NCBI GenBank assembly: GCA_018857735.1
Contig: JABMCL010002541.1
Location: forward strand, 142,904 to 206,903
DNA length: 64,000 nucleotides
Source of the DNA: Alviniconcha marisindica
Lineage: Eukaryota > Mollusca > Gastropoda > Provannidae
Reading direction: 5' to 3'
Both the position numbers and the translations under genes were made by a program. Shown here in pieces: positions 46,825 through 53,500 of the stretch. The stretch's first letter is position 1, and every line of letters begins with the position of its first letter. The notes beneath the pieces were generated by a model. That model was not told the origin of the DNA. It searched no databases and saw only the letters and a list, made by a program, of their open reading frames with translations.

Positions 46825-47785
46825 ATGCATGTATAATAGTGTGTGATCACATTATTATGGTGGCTACTTTTTGATCAAAAGCAACACATAGTGAAAAACA
46901 AGTCAAGTAGCACATGAATTTTACCTGTAGTGGTGACGGCCTGTACTGTATCTGCTGAATCATGCGTGGGGATGTTGTTGGATCCCTCTTCACTATCTGA
47001 AGCTGTTGGTCTTGTCTTGACAGAACTAACACGTCCTGACTGAATCTCTGGTGTCTCAAAAGAAGCTGGGCTATCATCTGCACAAGCACACAGTTTACAA
47101 ACTTATGGTAGGTAGTACTGAAGACACCATCTGCACAAGCACACAGTTTACAAACTTAAGGTAGGTAGTACTGAAGACACCATTTGCACAAGCACACAGT
47201 TTACAAACTTAAGGTAGGTAGTACTGAAGACACCATCTGCACAAGCACACAGTTTACAAACTTAAGGCAGGTAGAACTGAAGATATAGATGTGTACAAGC
47301 ACACAGTTTACAAACTTAAGGCAGGCAGAACTGAAGATATCATAGATCTGTACAAGCACACAGTTTACAAACTTAAGGCAGGCAGAACTGAAGATATAGA
47401 TCTGCACAAGCACACAGTTTACAAACTTAAGGCAGGTAGTACTGAAGACACCATCTGCACAAGCACACAGTTTACAAACTTAAGGCAGGTAGAACTGAAG
47501 ATATCATCTGCACGAGCACACAGTTTACAAACTTAAGGCAGGCAGAACTGAAGGCCTGCATTATTTTATTGATGTCGGATTCTCAACAACACCTCAGTCG
47601 GAACAGAAATTTATCCACTTCACTTCTTAATCAATTATTCAAATTATGCTAATAATAACTTACAGTTATAAAGCACCCTTTTTCACAAGAGTTCACAGTG
47701 CTTTACAATTATTAACATTGACAATTACAAAATACACAAAGGCCACAGACATATACTATATAGTCAATCAGACATAACCGCCCCC

Positions 47786-47832
<47 letters not shown>

Positions 47833-47842
47833 ACATGCACAT

Positions 47843-47884
<42 letters not shown>

Positions 47885-48572
47885 CCACATACACACCAAA
47901 AATAAGTTTAAATAAGAACCTCAGGTCTGTTTAAGTCTTTTACAACTTGTATGATGAAAATTGCACACCTTACTGTATCAAACACATGCTTGACCCAGCA
48001 CAAGTTTCAAACTAAAGTAAGCATTTTTTCAATGCCATAAACAGGTGTGTTTTTAAAGACACTGAAGACATACTTGTAGCTATTACTTTACTGTAACTGT
48101 TACAAAAAGTTCTAACACTCAATTATTTGCTATAACTTTTTACCAGGTTTGTGAGCAAAGAGTTTGGTTTGGGGTTGCTGGCTTTAAAATTTTTTTTATA
48201 ATAATTAATGTATATCATGTGTGTGTGTGTGTGTGTGTGTGTACACATGCACGTGCGTGTGTATGTTTCGGGGAGGGGCAGATGTTGATGACAAGTTTGT
48301 GTATGTTTTGTTAACGTTGTGTGTTTTTGATATCAGTTATGAATTTTATAGCTTGATTATGAAATATATGCACTTTGGGCTCACCCAAGAAAGGATGTTC
48401 TCAGACCCCCTCTTATTCTTATTATACATAGTATGAATGATTACGTAATTAATATAATTGCATGTCAGATATGTAAACTGCATCTAACAGTGTAAAACAT
48501 GCTTGATGGGATGTCTGCTGTAGTTGAATAAGGCTGAATAGTCAAGTCAATATACTTCATACTGTGACTGTC

Positions 48573-48638
<66 letters not shown>

Positions 48639-50479
48639 ACCATTTTATGGGCCTTAAACTTGTTTGCCAGTACTTTCAGCTAATTGATGTATATTCTTTC
48701 AACTAATTCAAGGGTAACAGAATACTTCAATATGTTGAAAGTACTGGCAAACAAGTTTAAGGCCCATAAAATGGTCAATATTGGGCAGTTCAGGTGAGGT
48801 TGTTAACTCCCTTAACTTTTGCCCAGCATCGTTTAAGTCCCTTGGCTGCTTTTACTTCTGGTGCGTACTTTCTTCACAATGAAATTCACAGTGAATTTCA
48901 CTGTGAATTTGCACAGTGAATTTGCAAATTTTACACTGCCAACTTTAAAGGCATTTTTAGATGCCTGTAGTCAGAATGTGTCTGGCAACAAGCAATAACT
49001 TGTTGCTCATGCTATAGGATGCCCCAAAACAAAACAAATCATGAAATCGCGATCTTCTGGTCAGCCAAAAAATGACGCAAAGACTTTTTTTCCACTCTCC
49101 ATCCCCTTTCCCTGCTAATTTTTGCAACTGCAGCAGTGGTGGCATTTGTTTTGCTTTGCAATTCTAGGTTCAACTTCCATTGTTATACACAGCATGAAGC
49201 AACGCCTACTCAAAAATCGGCCTGGAAGTGACACTGCGGCCTCTTATGACTTCTTGCGCAAAATATTACAAAGGGCATTCACTCGTGCAAACCAGCTTCA
49301 CTGAACTGCCCAATACAAATGTGTACAGCTCAGCTCATGGGTACATTCACTACCTACTTACTACGTAACGACAAAGAGCTGCCAAATAAGCAGACAAAAG
49401 CCTTTCCCTGATCATTTTTCAATAAAGCTACGGACAAAGTCAAAGGACCTGTTGCTGGCAGATATTTTTCCAGTCAAATGACATTTCTGACCTTTACAAC
49501 TTTTTTGACAGAAATGGCTGGCATTTTGCACCTCAATTTTGTTACATCCAAGGGGTACCAAGGTTTCATATTCATCTGTCTTCATTGTTGATAATTTTGA
49601 AACAAACAGCACCCTCAGGTGTCTTCTGTAGATGATGAAAGACAAGTAGCAAGCATTTGAAGAGACCGCATGTTTTACTTTGTTCCATACAAAGAACGAA
49701 AAATCTCTGTTTCACAGATAACGCGTTGTGTCCAAAACGTTTGTCTGCTAAACTTGATCAATACTCACATTTGTACCAAATGAAAATAGGAATGATGCGT
49801 AGCATTGTATAGTCTGATTAAGTGTGTGTTTTATAGCTTTGTAAAAAAAGGAACAAAACAACAATAGGAGGCCCTTCTTTCCTGTCACTCATGTTTGTGT
49901 CCGGATCGTTATATATGCGGAACACGCTAGTAGTTTTGCTAACATATTCAGCCTGAGGCTGCTTTCTGACATGAAATGTCATGAGTTTGACAACCTGTTT
50001 CTTGTGATGTCATCGATTTGTGTGTTGAATGTTTTTCCGTCAGACAAAGAGGAGTGGGCAAAGTGTGGTGTCTGGTGAACAATAACAGCGTTATCTGCGG
50101 AACCATCTTCCCCAGAGTGTTCATTTCTAAGACTAGAGTGAGAAAATTTAATTTATAACTGTGTGACCCTAATGCTCAGAGATTCAGTAGAATATGCCTT
50201 TAAGCACAATAGCAAAGTTTTTACTACTTTTTTTCCTCTTTTTTTTCTCTTCATCATTTTAGTATCTCCATTATATATGCACAACACAGTTTAAGAAATT
50301 GAATTTAGTTTTAAGCCCACAATTTTTCTCAATGGTTTGATTTACCATCAAAATATTTTACTGTGTCCAATTGCTGCAAAGTACTTCTCTCTTCTACAAG
50401 TACAAAAGTTTGGTAAAAATAAAAACTGTAAAGCTGACTAGTTTGGTTAAAAAAAAATATGTAAAGCTGACTAGTTATG

Positions 50480-50546
<67 letters not shown>

Positions 50547-53500
50547 ATGGTGTCCATTTATTGCTGATCAAGCTGAGGCATTGTTTTTGTGAAAAAAATC
50601 CAAGATTTACATTTCATTAAAACAAGTGCTGATTTAAATTTAAAAGCTGTCCTTGTGTGATTTTGTTTGTTGTGTGAAAGAAAAGACACCATGTTATATG
50701 CGGCACAATTTCATATCTGGAATTTTGAAAGCTCCTCAAAGTCAAGACATCACTCATACAGGTCTGCCAACTTTAGATGAGATAATTCAAGGTCCAACAA
50801 TTACACACAGAGACAAAACATGAACTGTTTTCCAAATCTATTTTGGGGTACCTGTATAACACTTTCTGTACCCATGATCTGAGCTTTACACAAATAAAAC
50901 ACACGCATGCTCATACATCTGCACAAACACTTTCCAAACATGTTATTTCAATCAACTTTTCTGACTTACAAATTTATATCCATCATTTGAATAAGACTTT
51001 TATTGTAATTAGTAAATGGTACATTAATATTAAGTTCTGTGACTGAGATAAGAAGAAGGTTGTCTTACACACTGTTGAAAGTCTTCCTGTTGTTGGACAT
51101 GCTCCGCCATACTTCATCTGGAGCTCTCTCAACTTCACAAGGTCATTTTGTTCAAGCGCATCAAAATAGGACTTCTGGATACTCAGTTTGGGAAGGTCAG
51201 GAAAGAAGTCTCTCTCAATAATTTTTTCGATCTTCTGAAAAAGCAAACAAACACAAATCACATCATATTTTATATACAGTTGAATACACTTAAGTCAAAC
51301 TTGCTGGGAATTACTTTTTTCTTTGAGTTATCTGTTTTTTGACTACGGATAAGTCAAACTTTGCAAAAAGTACTTTATTTGTTTTGTTTGTTGTTTTTAT
51401 TCAGCTTTGCTTTGGAAACTGATGGCTCCCGATTTTGATGATAAAAGGGTTGTGTGTGTTTTTTGTATTTTTGTTGTTGTTGTTGTTTTGGGGGGAGTGT
51501 TTTTTTTGTGTGTGTTTGTTTGTTGTTGTTGTGTTGTTGTTGTGTTTTTTTTGGGGGGGGTCTTTTCCATACATGTGTCTTTTTTTGTTTGTTTTCTTTA
51601 TCAATTGCTCTTGACACAATCATTGGAGCAGTCAAGCTTCAATTTTTGATGGCTTCAAAAGTGTTGCTCATGTTTTCACTTGCAAAAGCTACATTGTCGA
51701 TAATGCAATAACATCATCTGTGATGCATGTTTGCAGCAGTCTTGACCTCTGGCCATGGTAGAATGTTAGTTGTTACTGACTCTTATGTGAGGTACAACAG
51801 CACTTTGCCATTGTTTTCTGACAGCGCACAAGTCACACAAAGCTCATGTGTGTGTTTTATGATGCAACATGTGATTTGGTATCTGTTAATAATATACACA
51901 CTGTACTGTATTAATCAGAGATCACCTCCACCTGTGTGTGTGTGTGTTCTGGTACTATAATTGTATGCCTATCTACACTCTACTTTAATAATCAGAGATC
52001 ACCTCCATCCATATGATGTGTGCAACCCTTCCTCCATGACACAAAACAAATAATGAAGAGAGAGAGAGAGAGATTTCTTCAGCAAGAATTACATTTACAA
52101 CAAACATTGCTTGCTCATACTGTTGATGAGAGGATTTCTGTCCATCCAATGTTAGCAGAGCAGGGATAGCTCAGTGGATAGAACTTGCACCGAGAAGGCA
52201 GCAGTTTCATGTGGCACCAGCCACATAATAACTAAATAGCACTGCACAAGCACACCATTTCGTTGGATACTAAAAAAAATTGCTATTAAAAAGGCAAGAA
52301 AAAAGGAGGCAGTCACTCATTCAGAATCAAATGTGACAAGAGCACAATGATTCTGCTCAAGAGCAGACAAAAGCGCTATATATAAAAGTGATCAATAATA
52401 ATAATTACGTGCAGTGTGTGACAGCCAGGAGAAGGGTGCTGGGGATAAACAGTCAACTCATAAAGGGACGGTCAAGAGTTGGAGACTAGTCAAGAGAAAT
52501 TTGCAATAATTAGCAGAGCAGATGCAACAACACCCGTGAGGGCATGTGAACACTACTCAATATCCCACACAGATTTGGCATTTTTTTTATTTTGGGCATG
52601 AATTTTTATCATTTTAGGTACAATTTTTCTTTAGCATTAATTTCTGCTTTGGCCCTTTTGAAATACACCAATTTAAGACTAACTATAGTGGTCTAAAAAT
52701 AGATTGGGGCTCTCCCAACGGGGGGTACAGCTATTTATGGAATGCATATTACATCATTACATTTTGTTGTTTTACAAGGTAACATGTATACATTTTTGTA
52801 GACAGTTGACAATGGCCTCATCACAGGCCTAATAATAATGGTTGTGTGAATAATTTAATGTCTTTTTTTGAATAAATCTCCTAATTGTGCAATGTGTACC
52901 TCATTATTGGGCGATTCAGGCAGGGCTGTTAACTCCCTTGACTTTTGCCTGGCATTGCTTAAGTCCCTCGCATGCTTTTACTTCCAGTGCATACTTTCTT
53001 CACAATGGAAGGCGGTGACAGTGAATTTGTGAATTTTACACTGGCAACTTTAAAGGCATTTTTGGAGGTCCGTAGTCGTAATGTGTCTGGCAATAAGCAA
53101 TAACTTGTTCACATGCTATAGGATGCCCCAAACCACATTTTTTCTATGAACTCGTGATCTTCTGGTCAGCCAAAAACCAACACAAAGACACTTTTTTTCC
53201 ACCCTCCATTCCCTTTCCACGGTAATTTTTGCAACTGCAACAGTATTGGCATTTGTACTGCTTCACGATTCTAGGTTCGACTTCCACACAGCATGAAGCA
53301 ATGCCTACTCAGAAATTGGCCCGAAGTGTGCTGTGACCTCTCGTGACTTCTTGCGTGAAAGATTACAAAGCGCATTCACGCTAGCAAACTAGCTTCGCTG
53401 AATCGCCCAATAGTGGATAAGGTCGGCTGCCGTTTACTAATCATGCTAAGTGATGGATTGACTCAATGAGGCGCAAGGTGTTGGGTAACAATTTTTTCTC

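Noticed and set aside
47075..47555. CRISPR-like array (regular 53-bp repeats)
   Set aside because: Units are head-to-tail without unique spacers, in an animal intron.
49412..49645. 77-codon minus-strand frame beginning MSFIIYRRHLRVLF
   Set aside because: Within ESS2 intron 2, no recognisable domain, no splice signals of note; open by chance or part of an unidentified repeat.
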